From: Lentisphaerae bacterium GWF2_49_21
GTDB taxonomy: Bacteria > Verrucomicrobiota > Lentisphaeria > Victivallales > GWF2-50-93
Length of the DNA stretch: 64,000 nucleotides
Assembly: GCA_001804805.1 (NCBI GenBank)
Contig: MHBH01000040.1
Span: 119,529-183,528, forward strand
Reading direction: 5' to 3'
Positions 26,950 to 35,905 of this stretch are shown piece by piece (within the stretch, counting starts at the first letter, position 1; the number at the start of each line of letters is the position of its first letter). A program made the translations under genes and the position numbers. Under the pieces are notes generated by a model. The model had not been told where the DNA came from. It did no database searches and worked only from the letters and a program-made list of their open reading frames with translations.

Positions 26950-29442
26950 TTACTTCTGGCTGGAGTCTTTTGCCGCGTCAGTCTTCTTCTTCAGTTCCTC
27001 TGCCAATGCCGCGAAACGGTTCTGCAAGGAGACAAGGGAAAGGTCACCGAGATGGCCGCCCACATTATAGAATATGCAGCGGGCGCCCATTGTATTCTTA
27101 AGCCATTGGCGTTCGGATTTGTCCTGCAGGAAATCGTTCGAGGAATGGATCACGAACACATTTGGATCATCCTTCAGGAAGGCGCCGATTGACACGAGGC
27201 TTGCATTCCTCTCTATCTCCTCCATGGGCACCTGGCGGTTCTCCTTTTCTGAAAGATACTTGACCATGAACTTCTTGTAGTAGTCCATGAATGAGAACTG
27301 ATTGCTTTCACGGTAGAAATAGGTCCTGTCGCCCCATGTCCAGGTATTGGTGAAGCAATTCAACGAAGGTGTTTTTTTGACGATTTCCATGATCAGCTCA
27401 TCCAGCGTGATCATGAAGTTATAGGATATGAGGACCTGTGCTTCCGTGTCCGTGAAAGGAAGAGGTTTAAACCCAGATGTTTCCTTCCCCTCTCCGGGCT
27501 TTGCAGTTTTACCATTTGCACCATTAGGCTTGTCATTCTTCATCGCCAGATCCTCGCCGTTCCCAGGCTGTTCTTCAGGTTCCACATAAGGAGTGGTGAC
27601 ATTCTCCGCAATTGAAATATATTTTGCAGCGGCAACCGCTGTACGTTCAAAGACCTTGTCCTGCGGCCACTTTTTCCAGGCGTGCCCGAGTTCGTCGATG
27701 ACTGTTATGGCATTGAGAAGGCTGACGGGAGGATTGAGAGCCACGATGCGGTCGATCTTGAGCCTTGGTTCCTTCTTCTCCATGGCTCCGATATAAAGCG
27801 CATGCATTCCACCAAGCGAGTAGCCGGTGATGATTTTCGCAGGGAAACGCAGCCCTTTGCCTTCAAGCTTCTTTACAACAGCCGCAATCGCCTCCCTTAT
27901 GTCCGAGGCATCAATGGGTGGATAGCCAGGGACGGCGGCGGATGAGGCGCTGTCCATGAATTCCCAGTTCATCGCACTGGCGAAAAAGACAACAGTATAG
28001 CCCTTGTCAAAAAGAATCTTTGAGATTGCCGTCCCATCAACGCTTGTGTAATGTGCGCCGAATCCGGGAAGGACGATGGCAAGTGGGGCGTCTTCGTTCT
28101 TCTGATACCATATCTTGTATGGCATGTCGGACTTCCCCTTTATGACTTCGACGGACCTGATATATCCTTTATTATAGAAATCCGTATTCCAGAGCGAAGT
28201 ATCAACCCACCAGCTTCCGTGATCGTCGCCAATGTCGACCATTCCAAGCCTGAGCGTATCAATGTGCCCGCCCTGGGATTTGAAACCACGGATCACAATC
28301 TGCTGGAGGACGGGATCCGTTTCAGGCGAAGGGAACTGCTTGTTGTCCTGCTCAAAGAGGGCCTGCATATATTCATTCATCCTCTCCTTGCGATCATAGT
28401 CGTTGATCTTTATATAGCGTTCGAAGGCGTAGAATCTTTTCGCAAGCTCATAAGGATCCTTGTTTGCACGCATGAATACATCCATTTCACGGTACTTATA
28501 TGTGCTTTCGTTAAGTATCGTGAAGCCCTGTCCGCCGTAGATATATGTCTTGGGGTCGAACGCATAGTCGAATATCGTGCCAACTCCGTCGCGGAGATTT
28601 GTCTGGCCCATCAGCGGCAGATGCAGCGAAGGGCCGTCTCCTATGCCCCAGACAGCAAAGGCCTGGCCGAAATCCTCGTCCTGCTTCTCCATGTCAAACC
28701 ATTTCAAGGCGGGATCGTAGAAACCTGCGATGCCAAGCGTGATATTGATGAGGAAACGCGAGAAATCAAGTCCTGCGTATTTGAACTTCGCCTGGAAAAG
28801 CGAGCTGAATGTGCGCTTCGGGAAGGCGACATTCTCGGTGAAGCGGTTGAAACATTCTATGCCGTGTTTCGGGATGAGCGAACCCCAGAAAATGGCTATC
28901 GGCTGTACGAAATACCGCCAGGCATATTTATTGAATACAAGCATTGAACGGTTGAAGGGCTCCAGGGAGTCACGTCCTCCATATTCATCCGTCAGGTCAG
29001 GCGTATTAAGCTCCGGGGGAGGCATATCGCCGGCATTTCCCGCGGCGGCATTAACATCGGCCTTGTTCCCGGCCGTGGAGCATCCGCTGGAAAAAAGGAC
29101 GAGAAGGGACATCATGCATATGAAAAATGCACAGGAATATCCTTTAAGGGAACCTCTAAAAATTCGCATTTGGCGCGTTGCGGAAGATTTTTGAAAGCTC
29201 AAAAAGAATTTCTGACAGAGGCGTATCCAAAGCGATACGCCGACCGAGGAACATTCTTCTTTGAGCCAAAAAGATCCGCAACCCAAAGGGCGACAGATTC
29301 TTATGGATTCCGGCTTCGTCGCAAATCCAGTCACAGCCCGCTGCGGGGCTGCTCCTGGCGTTTGCTCCTTGCCGTCTCTCCATAATCTCCTGTCGCGCGC
29401 CATATGCCAATTTTTAGAGGTTCCCTTAAGTGATATTGTCAT
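26950..29442 (-). CDS. MlaA-like lipoprotein fused to alpha/beta hydrolase, with MITE insertion in signal peptide
   Basis: The frame codes for 830 residues. Residues 1-5 (MTISL) and 100-121 (KGYSCAFF to FSSGC, lipobox Cys121) would together form an ideal lipoprotein signal peptide. Residues 6-99 are encoded by a mobile element inserted in frame. Next comes an MlaA/VacJ domain (about 147-310; SLEPFNRSMLVFN, NITLGIAGFYDPA, EDFGQAFAVWGIGDGPSLHLPLMG). An alpha/beta hydrolase domain follows (about 430-820), with nucleophile GYSLGG, late acid near VIHSSNDF and histidine in GGHLGD. MlaA draws phospholipids from the outer leaflet of the outer membrane, so a joined esterase suggests lipid degradation on the spot. 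The start at 29442 has GAGGG upstream. An ATG at 29169 inside the element could also start a shorter, signal-bearing form. Confidence 0.85.
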   Translation of the reverse strand: MTISLKGTSKNWHMARDRRLWRDGKEQTPGAAPQRAVTGFATKPESIRICRPLGCGSFWLKEECSSVGVSLWIRLCQKFFLSFQKSSATRQMRIFRGSLKGYSCAFFICMMSLLVLFSSGCSTAGNKADVNAAAGNAGDMPPPELNTPDLTDEYGGRDSLEPFNRSMLVFNKYAWRYFVQPIAIFWGSLIPKHGIECFNRFTENVAFPKRTFSSLFQAKFKYAGLDFSRFLINITLGIAGFYDPALKWFDMEKQDEDFGQAFAVWGIGDGPSLHLPLMGQTNLRDGVGTIFDYAFDPKTYIYGGQGFTILNESTYKYREMDVFMRANKDPYELAKRFYAFERYIKINDYDRKERMNEYMQALFEQDNKQFPSPETDPVLQQIVIRGFKSQGGHIDTLRLGMVDIGDDHGSWWVDTSLWNTDFYNKGYIRSVEVIKGKSDMPYKIWYQKNEDAPLAIVLPGFGAHYTSVDGTAISKILFDKGYTVVFFASAMNWEFMDSASSAAVPGYPPIDASDIREAIAAVVKKLEGKGLRFPAKIITGYSLGGMHALYIGAMEKKEPRLKIDRIVALNPPVSLLNAITVIDELGHAWKKWPQDKVFERTAVAAAKYISIAENVTTPYVEPEEQPGNGEDLAMKNDKPNGANGKTAKPGEGKETSGFKPLPFTDTEAQVLISYNFMITLDELIMEIVKKTPSLNCFTNTWTWGDRTYFYRESNQFSFMDYYKKFMVKYLSEKENRQVPMEEIERNASLVSIGAFLKDDPNVFVIHSSNDFLQDKSERQWLKNTMGARCIFYNVGGHLGDLSLVSLQNRFAALAEELKKKTDAAKDSSQK
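29148..29425. mobile_element. 278-bp MITE-like element, copy 2, inside a coding region
   Basis: It is the same length as copy 1 (14360-14637) and about 93% identical by eye. The terminal inverted repeat begins GGGAACCTCTAAAAATT on both ends. The target duplication is TTAA (29144-29147 and 29426-29429). Element plus duplication total 282 bp, or 94 codons, and the minus-strand frame contains no stop, so the host lipoprotein gene stays open. The internal hairpin with CAGCCC/GGGCTG arms keeps its stem while its loop differs from copy 1. Confidence 0.9.
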
Positions 29443-29555
29443 CGTCCGCCCTCGTAAAATGAAAATTCAATTTAAAATCGCCTTAACCTATCTTAAATAG
29501 CTGGAAATTCAAAAGGATTTCCATTCTCTTTTCAACTCATTATTCAAGGCAGTTC

Positions 29556-30653
29556 CTAGTTGCCCGGGGAATCCTTGTTGTACTTCTCGAGGAAAGCCTT
29601 CAGGTTATCTTCACCTTTTTTGGCTATGCCGGCAATGAACCGGTAGCCTCCGCCATAGATGTCGGATGGGTTGTCCTGCATGCGCCCGTTCATGCTTTCA
29701 CGCCCATAGAGAGCATTGACTTTCGAGGCCGCATATTCGGCAAACCCCTCCTTGACCTTGAGGTCGGCGATCCTGGGATAGCTGGCTTTCATCCAGTCAT
29801 GCGCGAGCTCATGGGCGGCAACTTCGATCAGCTTGTCCTTCGTCATTCCGTAAAGGACATAAATCGCATATTTCCTGGAGATCTTCTCGTCCTCCACCTT
29901 GGTAATGGTATCCCCGGCGATGGTGCTTTTAGTTGAGATTGTCTTCTCGTTGGTCTCCTCGAAACGGAAGAGCCCGAGTTCGATCCCCTCCTGTTTTTCC
30001 GGAACCAGCTTCGAAAGCTCCACGAAGTCCACAACCTTGTATTCAATCTGGTGATCCGTGGACATGCTGAGCTTCTCATTCATCTTGAGCCTGACCTCCT
30101 TGATTATGGCGATGATGTCCTGTTCTTCCATGACAGCTGTCTTCGCGCATTCCGGACAGATGAACCGTCCGTCTTTGAGCTTTGCGCATTTGGCGGGCAT
30201 GTCGCAGCAGAAACATCTGGGCAGTTCGGCACATTTTCCGCAGAAGAAGTTTTTCCCTCCTGCCCCGATCAGCATGGTTCCCTCCTTTACCTTCTTTTTA
30301 CAGAGCGAACATGAAGGCCACGTCGTGGAGAGGCATTTTTCCGAGCAATAGAGATTTTTCCCGTCCTTGCTCCTGAAAAAACTCCCTGAAAGCATTTTCT
30401 GGCACACAGAGCAGAGAGGCAGCGAGGCCTGATAGCATTTCTCGGAACAGAAGATCTTGCCATCGGACGTCTTCAAGAACCGTTCTCCGGGCTTTATTTC
30501 TTTTCCGCATTGGACGCATTTCACGCTTTGAGCTGGAGCAGCATGCGCGCGAGAAACGAAAAAACCGGGATTTCCCATGTTCAAGGAGATAAATCCCAGA
30601 ACAAGAAGGCCTAGGACGACTAATTTAAGAGGATTTCGAAGTGATTTTGACAC
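29556..30653 (-). CDS. Exported LIM-like zinc-finger protein with DA1-type metallopeptidase domain
   Basis: The 365-residue protein has a Sec signal peptide ending near SRAHAAPA (residue 39). Successive cysteine-rich, LIM/treble-clef-like modules follow (about 44-170), each with CxxC pairs: CVQCGKEI, CSEKCYQA, CSVCQKML, CSEKCLST, CSLCKKKV, CFCCDMPAKC, CPECAKT. The C-terminal part (about 190-365) has the zinc peptidase motif AAHELAHDWMK and the downstream glutamate in EGFAEYAA. LIM plus this peptidase matches the layout of plant DA1 proteases. An exported bacterial form is unusual. Its targets are unknown; cleavage of envelope proteins is one guess. Confidence 0.75.
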   Translation of the reverse strand: MSKSLRNPLKLVVLGLLVLGFISLNMGNPGFFVSRAHAAPAQSVKCVQCGKEIKPGERFLKTSDGKIFCSEKCYQASLPLCSVCQKMLSGSFFRSKDGKNLYCSEKCLSTTWPSCSLCKKKVKEGTMLIGAGGKNFFCGKCAELPRCFCCDMPAKCAKLKDGRFICPECAKTAVMEEQDIIAIIKEVRLKMNEKLSMSTDHQIEYKVVDFVELSKLVPEKQEGIELGLFRFEETNEKTISTKSTIAGDTITKVEDEKISRKYAIYVLYGMTKDKLIEVAAHELAHDWMKASYPRIADLKVKEGFAEYAASKVNALYGRESMNGRMQDNPSDIYGGGYRFIAGIAKKGEDNLKAFLEKYNKDSPGN

Positions 30654-30773
30654 TTTTTCAGGTGTTTTCAGTAAAAAATTTTAATTTTCTGTTATAAATT
30701 ACTGGATAATGAGGCAAAAGTAAAGCATTATATGGTTCTTTAATTTAATACAACTACGGTTATATTTGTTCTC

Positions 30774-31058
30774 ATGGCTGAAACGACAAAACAGATTTGC
30801 TCTCTGCTCGAGATTAAGAACTCGCTGGGCCTGCACGCGCGCCCTGCCTCCCTCTTCGTGCAGATTGCATCCTCATATAAATCGGAAATCCTTGTTGAGA
30901 AAGATGGCGATGTGGTCAATGGCAAAAGCCTGATGGGGCTGCTTATGCTTGCGGCCGGCTGTGGTTCGAAGATAAAGCTGACCATCTCAGGAGAAGATGC
31001 GGAAGCCGCCTTCACCGCCATCAGCAGTCTTGTCGAGAGCAAATTTAACGAGGAATGA
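30774..31058 (+). CDS. ptsH: Phosphocarrier protein HPr
   Basis: HPr carries phosphate from enzyme I to its partners. The 94-residue protein has the active-site His21 in GLHARPAS and the regulatory serine Ser52 in VNGKSLMG, the residue HPr kinase modifies. Both are intact, so regulatory phosphorylation is possible. Its TGA overlaps the ptsI ATG, giving tight coupling. No Shine-Dalgarno site is visible before the ATG at 30774. Confidence 0.95.
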   Translation: MAETTKQICSLLEIKNSLGLHARPASLFVQIASSYKSEILVEKDGDVVNGKSLMGLLMLAAGCGSKIKLTISGEDAEAAFTAISSLVESKFNEE

Positions 31059-32845
31059 GTCATATGGCTCCTCCGGCCAAAGAATCCGTATTCCACGGAA
31101 TACCCGCGTCCCCAGGCATCGCCATTGGCACCGTCCTCATCCTTGCCAAAAATGAATTCTCCGTCGAACAGAGGAAGATCGCGCCTTCGGAGATCGAAAA
31201 GGAGATTGAAGGATTCCGCGAAGCCCTCACCAAGACACGCAGCCAGATACAGGAGCTCCAGAACAAGATCCAGAAGATCCTTTCAGAAAAGGACTCCAGG
31301 ATATTCGATGCGCATCTGCTGATAATCGACGACAAGATCCTCATGGACGAGATCGAGGAGACTGTCAGGAAGGAGAAGTCCAACATAGGCTATGTCTTCA
31401 GCAAGACGATCCAGCGCTATATAGTCGCAATATCGTCCATAGAGGACAAGTATTTCCGTGAAAGGGCATCCGACATCAAGGATGTCGCCGAGAGGATCCT
31501 CAAGAACCTGCATGGCCGCGAGGATGTCTTCCTTGAACATCTCCCCGGTGAACGAATCATAATCGCACACGACCTCACGCCTTCCGACACAGCAGGCCTT
31601 GACAGGGACAACGTGCTCGCCTTCGCAACCGAATCCGGCAGCCGCACCTCCCATACCGCCATAATGGCACGCTCCATGCAGATTCCGGCAGTTGTCGGAA
31701 TCCAGGAGAACATACAGGCGCTTATCAAGAGCGGAGACCTTGTGATCGTCGACGGCCATTCCGGAAACCTCATCCTCAATCCGACCACCGAGACACTCGC
31801 CCAGTATGCTGAAAAGGAGACCAAGGAACAGAAATTCTACGAGGAAATACTCAAGGAGAGCAATCTGCGTCCGGAGACCCTCGACGGATTCAGGATCCAG
31901 CTGGCGGCCAACATCGACAAGCAGGATGAGATATCAAACGCCAGGCTCTACGGCGCCGCCGGCGTAGGCCTCTTCAGGACGGAATATCTCCTGATAAACA
32001 GCAGCAAGATCCCTTCCGAGGAGGAACAGTTCGCAGTCTATTCCGAACTGGCCTCGTCCATGGAAGGCCATTCCATAATCATCCGCACGTTCGACGTCGG
32101 CGGAGACAAGCTTTCCGAAATAATCACTCCCCACCATGAGGCCAATCCATTCCTCGGATGCAGGGCCGTCAGGCTCTTCAGGGAGCATATCGACATCCTT
32201 GTAGACCAGATCAAGGCGATCGTCAGGGCGTCGGCGTTCGGAAAGGTGAAAATCATGTTCCCGATGATAAGCACAGGCGAGGAGGTCGATGAGCTGCTCC
32301 GCATAGTAAAAGGCGTGAAGGAGGAGCTCTCCTCGAGGAAAATTCCATTCGATGAAAAAATTGAAACAGGGATCATGATTGAAATCCCCTCGGCAGCCCT
32401 CATATCCGACCTGCTTGCCCGCAAGGTCGATTTCTTCAGCATCGGAAGCAATGATCTTGTCCAATATACCATGGCTGTCGACAGGACCAACGAAAAGGTC
32501 GCATACCTCTACCAGCCGGCGAACCCTGCAATCCTCATGCTCATCAAGCTGATCGTCAAATCCGCACGCAGGCATAAGATATGGGTGAGCGTCTGCGGTG
32601 AAATGGCAGGAGACCCGAGATATACGCCGCTGCTGCTTGGAATGGGGATACACGAACTCAGCATGACTCCAGCCTCCATCGGACCTGTAAGGCGCCTTGT
32701 GCGAAGCCTGAAAATGCACGACGCCCAGAAACTCGTCGAAAGATCGCTTGCTGCGAATTCCGCAAAGGAAGTGATACAGATGTCCGAAGAACTCATTTCA
32801 AGGGTCGCTCCCGACATCATCAACCTCGCAGGCACCGGAGACTGA
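31055..32845 (+). CDS. ptsI: Phosphoenolpyruvate-protein phosphotransferase, enzyme I
   Basis: Enzyme I takes phosphate from phosphoenolpyruvate and passes it to HPr. The 596-residue protein has the full layout: the N-terminal HPr-binding and phosphohistidine domain with His200 in GSRTSHTAIMARS, then the PEP-binding barrel with LFRTEYLL, GGDKLSE, FSIGSNDLVQYTMAVDR and the Cys-containing VSVCGEMAGDP. It is coupled to ptsH. No EII transporter gene is nearby, and a second EI-like gene (ptsP) lies at 46675. Confidence 0.95.
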   Translation: MSHMAPPAKESVFHGIPASPGIAIGTVLILAKNEFSVEQRKIAPSEIEKEIEGFREALTKTRSQIQELQNKIQKILSEKDSRIFDAHLLIIDDKILMDEIEETVRKEKSNIGYVFSKTIQRYIVAISSIEDKYFRERASDIKDVAERILKNLHGREDVFLEHLPGERIIIAHDLTPSDTAGLDRDNVLAFATESGSRTSHTAIMARSMQIPAVVGIQENIQALIKSGDLVIVDGHSGNLILNPTTETLAQYAEKETKEQKFYEEILKESNLRPETLDGFRIQLAANIDKQDEISNARLYGAAGVGLFRTEYLLINSSKIPSEEEQFAVYSELASSMEGHSIIIRTFDVGGDKLSEIITPHHEANPFLGCRAVRLFREHIDILVDQIKAIVRASAFGKVKIMFPMISTGEEVDELLRIVKGVKEELSSRKIPFDEKIETGIMIEIPSAALISDLLARKVDFFSIGSNDLVQYTMAVDRTNEKVAYLYQPANPAILMLIKLIVKSARRHKIWVSVCGEMAGDPRYTPLLLGMGIHELSMTPASIGPVRRLVRSLKMHDAQKLVERSLAANSAKEVIQMSEELISRVAPDIINLAGTGD

Positions 32846-32957
32846 TGCGGGCTTTGCCCGAAAACTATTTACGGAGATAAAATAAAGTTGACAGGACAAC
32901 TGGATTAACATGATGATTGGAATTTGAATTGAATACAGTTATAACAAGGACATAAAC

Positions 32958-33446
32958 ATGCCCTCCAACAGGAAAACAAAGACAAGCGGCTCGATGAAAC
33001 GTCCTTCATGGGACAGGTATTTCATGGACATCGCCGCAGTCGTAGCCACAAGAAGCAACTGCATCAGAAGGCATGTCGCCGCGATCATCGTCAAGGACGG
33101 AAGAATAATTTCAACAGGCTACAATGGCACGCCCCGGGGCATCAGGAACTGCCATGAGGGCGGCTGCAGGCGCTGCGCGTCAGATGCTCCGCCCGGAACC
33201 AAGCTTGCTGAATGCCTCTGCAGCCATGGCGAGGAGAACGCCATCGTCCAGGCCGCATATCATGGAATCGCAGTAAAGGATTCAATCATATACACCACTT
33301 TCAGCCCATGCCTCATCTGTTCCAAGATGATCATCAATGCGGGAATCAGGGAAGTTGTCTACCAGGACAGATATGCGCTTGACGATTCCGCCAGGAAGAT
33401 CCTCAGGGAGGCGAAAGTGAGAATCAGGACGCTGAAACCGGATTGA
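32958..33446 (+). CDS. dCMP deaminase family protein
   Basis: The 162-residue protein belongs to the zinc-dependent cytidine/deoxycytidylate deaminases. It has the proton-shuttle motif CSHGEENAI and the zinc cysteines of FSPCLICSKM. The early segment RPSWDRYFMDIAAVVATRSNC matches ComEB/dCMP deaminases. GGCRRCASDAPPG is the cysteine-rich insert that holds a structural zinc in this family. It most likely makes dUMP from dCMP for thymidylate synthesis. Downstream is an inverted repeat, then the ygiQ-like gene. Confidence 0.9.
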   Translation: MPSNRKTKTSGSMKRPSWDRYFMDIAAVVATRSNCIRRHVAAIIVKDGRIISTGYNGTPRGIRNCHEGGCRRCASDAPPGTKLAECLCSHGEENAIVQAAYHGIAVKDSIIYTTFSPCLICSKMIINAGIREVVYQDRYALDDSARKILREAKVRIRTLKPD

Positions 33447-33450
33447 ATGT

Positions 33451-33552
33451 CCAATATCGAACAAGGAATTCCAATATCCAAGTAAAAACTTCAAAAGAAG
33501 ATATTTGCATTCCGATGGTAATTGGATATTCCTTGTTGGTTATTGGATATTG
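33451..33552. repeat. Long imperfect inverted repeat
   Basis: The left arm (33451-33481, rich in CCAATATC and AACAAGGAAT words) is roughly complementary to the right arm (33521-33552, ATTGGATATTCCTTGTTGGT onward). The spacer is about 39 bp. It fills the gap between the dCMP deaminase gene and the ygiQ-like gene and would fold into a long imperfect hairpin. It resembles the degenerate word repeats at other gene ends in this window. Confidence 0.7.
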
Positions 33553-33572
33553 AAATTATTGGAATCCTCAAT

Positions 33573-35270
33573 ATGAACTCTTCAACAAGATTCCCTCTTC
33601 CCATGTCCCGCCAGGAGATGGGAAAACTCGGCTGGAAGGAACTCGACATCCTTCTTGTAGGCGGTGATGCCTATGTCGACCATCCTTCCTTCGGGATCGC
33701 GATAATCGGAAGGATCCTCCTTTCAAAAGGATACCGGGTCGGAATAATCGCCCAGCCCGACTGGAAAAATCCTGAATCTCTCAGGCCGATGGGCAGACCC
33801 GCCCTCGCCTGCGCCATAAGCGCCGGCAATCTCGATTCAATGCTCAACATCTACACCGCCGCAAGAAGGATAAGGAAGGAGGATGCATATTCACCCGGAG
33901 GCCGGACAGGGCTCCGTCCACCCCACGCGACAGTCGTCTATTCCCAGCTGGCGAAACAGTCCTTTCCGGGAACCACCGTGATACTCGGTGGAATAGAAGC
34001 CAGCCTCCGCAGGTTCGCGCATTACGACTACTGGCAGGACAAGATCAGGCAGTCAATCATCGCCGACAGCAAGGCGGACATCCTCGTCTACGGCATGGGC
34101 GAACGCGCAATCGGAGAAATCATCCAGAGGATTTCCTCGGGGAAATCATTTGATTCGATCAGGGGAACTGTCAGGCTGCTTGGAAAGAACGCAGCCGCTG
34201 AATTCCTTGGAGCCGGCAAGGATTTCATCGAGCTCCCATCCTACGAACAACTCCTCTCGTCAAAAGACGCGCTTATGGAAAGCACCATGAAGGTTGAAGA
34301 TGAGATGAATCCATACTGCGCAAAAAAAGTAATCCAGAGACACGGCGAGAGGCTTGTACTGCAGGAACCCCCTGCCCTGCCTCTCAGCACCGGGGAGCTT
34401 GACGCGGTATACGCGCTCCCGTTCACCAATCTCCCACATCCTTCATACAAGGAGAAAATCCCCGCATTTGAGATGATAAGGAATTCCGTAACCGCTGTAA
34501 GAGGCTGTCCGGGAGGATGCTCCTTCTGCGGACTTGGAATCCACCAGGGTAAATTCATCACCTCCCGCAGCCGCAATTCAATAATCTGCGAAATCCGCAG
34601 AATGGCGGAGCAACCTGATTTCAGGGGGACGGTCAGCGACATCGGCGGACCGACTGCAAACACCTACGGCAACACCAGGAAAAATCCTGAACTCTGCAAT
34701 GAATGCCGGAGGCCCTCATGCCTCTTTCCCGAGGTCTGCGGGAACTACTATCCTTACGAGGAGGAGTTCCTCGCACTTCTCATTGAGCTTGGGAGGATTG
34801 AAAAGGTGAAACATGTATTCATAGGTTCAGGACTCAGGCTCGACCTGGCGCTGACGCAGAGGAACCTCATGCGGAAAATCATCCGCGACCATGTCTCCGG
34901 ACATCTCAAGGTCGCCCCTGAACATCTCGACGACTCCGTCCTGAACCTGATGCGCAAGAACAAATCGTCCGACTTTATCAAGTTCATGCAGATATTCGAC
35001 GAGGAGACTGCCAAGGCAGGAAAGAAACAGTTCATCGTCCCTTATTTCATCTCCAATTTTCCGGGATGCCGCGATATGTCCAAGGTCGATGATTTCCTCA
35101 GATCGAAATCCTGGACACTGCAGCAGGTGCAGGATTTCATACCGCTGCCCATGACCCTCGCCTCGGCAATGTACTACTGCGGAAAGGGCGCTGACGGCAG
35201 AATCCTGCACGTGAACCGTGGGCTGAAAGAGCGGAGGCCGCAGATGAAAGTCCTCAAGAAGAAAAGGTAG
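33573..35270 (+). CDS. YgiQ-family radical SAM protein
   Basis: The 565-residue protein matches YgiQ-type radical SAM enzymes of unknown substrate. It starts FPLPMSRQEMGKLGWKELDILLVGGDAYVDHP. The radical SAM cluster motif is RGCPGGCSFCGLGIHQG. It also has ITSRSRNSI, the cysteine-rich CNECRRPSCLFPEVCGN, and FVPLPMT-like FIPLPMTLASAMYY near the end. The frame is open to 33522, but those extra codons come from the intergenic repeat, so the ATG at 33573 is preferred. It is alone between repeat-bearing gaps. Confidence 0.88.
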   Translation: MNSSTRFPLPMSRQEMGKLGWKELDILLVGGDAYVDHPSFGIAIIGRILLSKGYRVGIIAQPDWKNPESLRPMGRPALACAISAGNLDSMLNIYTAARRIRKEDAYSPGGRTGLRPPHATVVYSQLAKQSFPGTTVILGGIEASLRRFAHYDYWQDKIRQSIIADSKADILVYGMGERAIGEIIQRISSGKSFDSIRGTVRLLGKNAAAEFLGAGKDFIELPSYEQLLSSKDALMESTMKVEDEMNPYCAKKVIQRHGERLVLQEPPALPLSTGELDAVYALPFTNLPHPSYKEKIPAFEMIRNSVTAVRGCPGGCSFCGLGIHQGKFITSRSRNSIICEIRRMAEQPDFRGTVSDIGGPTANTYGNTRKNPELCNECRRPSCLFPEVCGNYYPYEEEFLALLIELGRIEKVKHVFIGSGLRLDLALTQRNLMRKIIRDHVSGHLKVAPEHLDDSVLNLMRKNKSSDFIKFMQIFDEETAKAGKKQFIVPYFISNFPGCRDMSKVDDFLRSKSWTLQQVQDFIPLPMTLASAMYYCGKGADGRILHVNRGLKERRPQMKVLKKKR

Positions 35271-35278
35271 CCGGACCC

Positions 35279-35542
35279 TCATTTCTCCAGTTCCACGGCT
35301 TCGAGAAGTATTTTACACTTTACAGTTTTCAGGGCTTCAACCTTCGGAAACCTGCCAATGATATCAACTATGCCGCTGGCCTTATGGTACGTAGTCTTCA
35401 GCTCTGAATCATTATTATCATCAGGCGAACTCGCATTATATATTTTTATGCTGTTCGGAATAAAATTCAATCCAAGCCGCCTGCGAAATTCGCAGTATCC
35501 CCCATGAAAGCATAAAGGCAGGATGAACCAAAGGAGGAGCAT
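35279..35542 (-). CDS. Hypothetical small, possibly exported protein
   Basis: The 87-residue frame begins with a hydrophobic stretch (MLLLWFILPLCFHGGYC) that could be a short signal peptide, or a lipoprotein signal ending at Cys17. The rest is polar and looks like real protein (IIGRFPKVEALKTVKCKILLEAVELEK). It is convergent with the ygiQ-like gene, eight bases away. No family is recognised, and the gene could be a truncated remnant. Confidence 0.4.
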   Translation of the reverse strand: MLLLWFILPLCFHGGYCEFRRRLGLNFIPNSIKIYNASSPDDNNDSELKTTYHKASGIVDIIGRFPKVEALKTVKCKILLEAVELEK

Positions 35543-35587
35543 TCGGTGTAGCCTGTCGGACTTGGAAATGAATTCAAAAAGAGCTTA

Positions 35588-35698
35588 ATTCGCTCGTAGT
35601 TAATGTCGCAAGACATGTTGCGCAGACATTCCTGTCTGCGTTTCCGAAACAGGCAAGAATGCCTGTTTTACTTAAAGAACAGCCCTTACGGGTTTAAC
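35588..35698. repeat. Cluster of four different intergenic hairpins
   Basis: Four modules follow one another. First is ATGTC/GACAT with loop GCAA (35603-35616), flanked by CGTAGTTA and TGTT. Second is an 8-bp stem CGCAGACA/TGTCTGCG (35621-35640). Third is an 8-bp stem AAACAGGC/GCCTGTTT with loop AAGAAT (35647-35668). Fourth is AAAGAACAGCCCTTACGGG then TTTAAC (35674-35698). Modules one and four match copies at 7812-7874 and 63133-63167. The rest of this 507-bp gap has only the C-rich tandem repeat at 35865 and no convincing gene. Confidence 0.75.
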
Positions 35699-35864
35699 TC
35701 CGAACAAAAAACCTAAGTCCGATACCCTCCTCCGGCAGATAGAACCCCCTCATGCTCAAAGATAATGAAAACAACAAATCAAAGACCTGGAAGAAAAATG
35801 TGCGAAAGATTACTTGCACTACCCAATAGTTTAACTGTTACTCGTTCTCCATCAATTACTTCGC

Positions 35865-35905
35865 CAGACTGGCACCGCCCCCCCAGACTGGCACCGCCCC
35901 CCCCC
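35865..35905. repeat. 19-bp tandem duplication with poly-C tracts
   Basis: CAGACTGGCACCG is present twice, 19 bp apart, each copy followed by a run of C (seven in the first, nine in the second). The second run continues into TTTTT. Such tracts slip during replication. It lies about 145 bp upstream of the TIR-ATPase gene start, so length change could affect that gene, but no promoter is clear. Confidence 0.75.

Noticed and set aside
31665..31682. Sigma-54-like promoter TGGCACG with TGCAG inside ptsI
   Set aside because: It lies within coding sequence in front of no gene, and the -12 element does not match TTGC.
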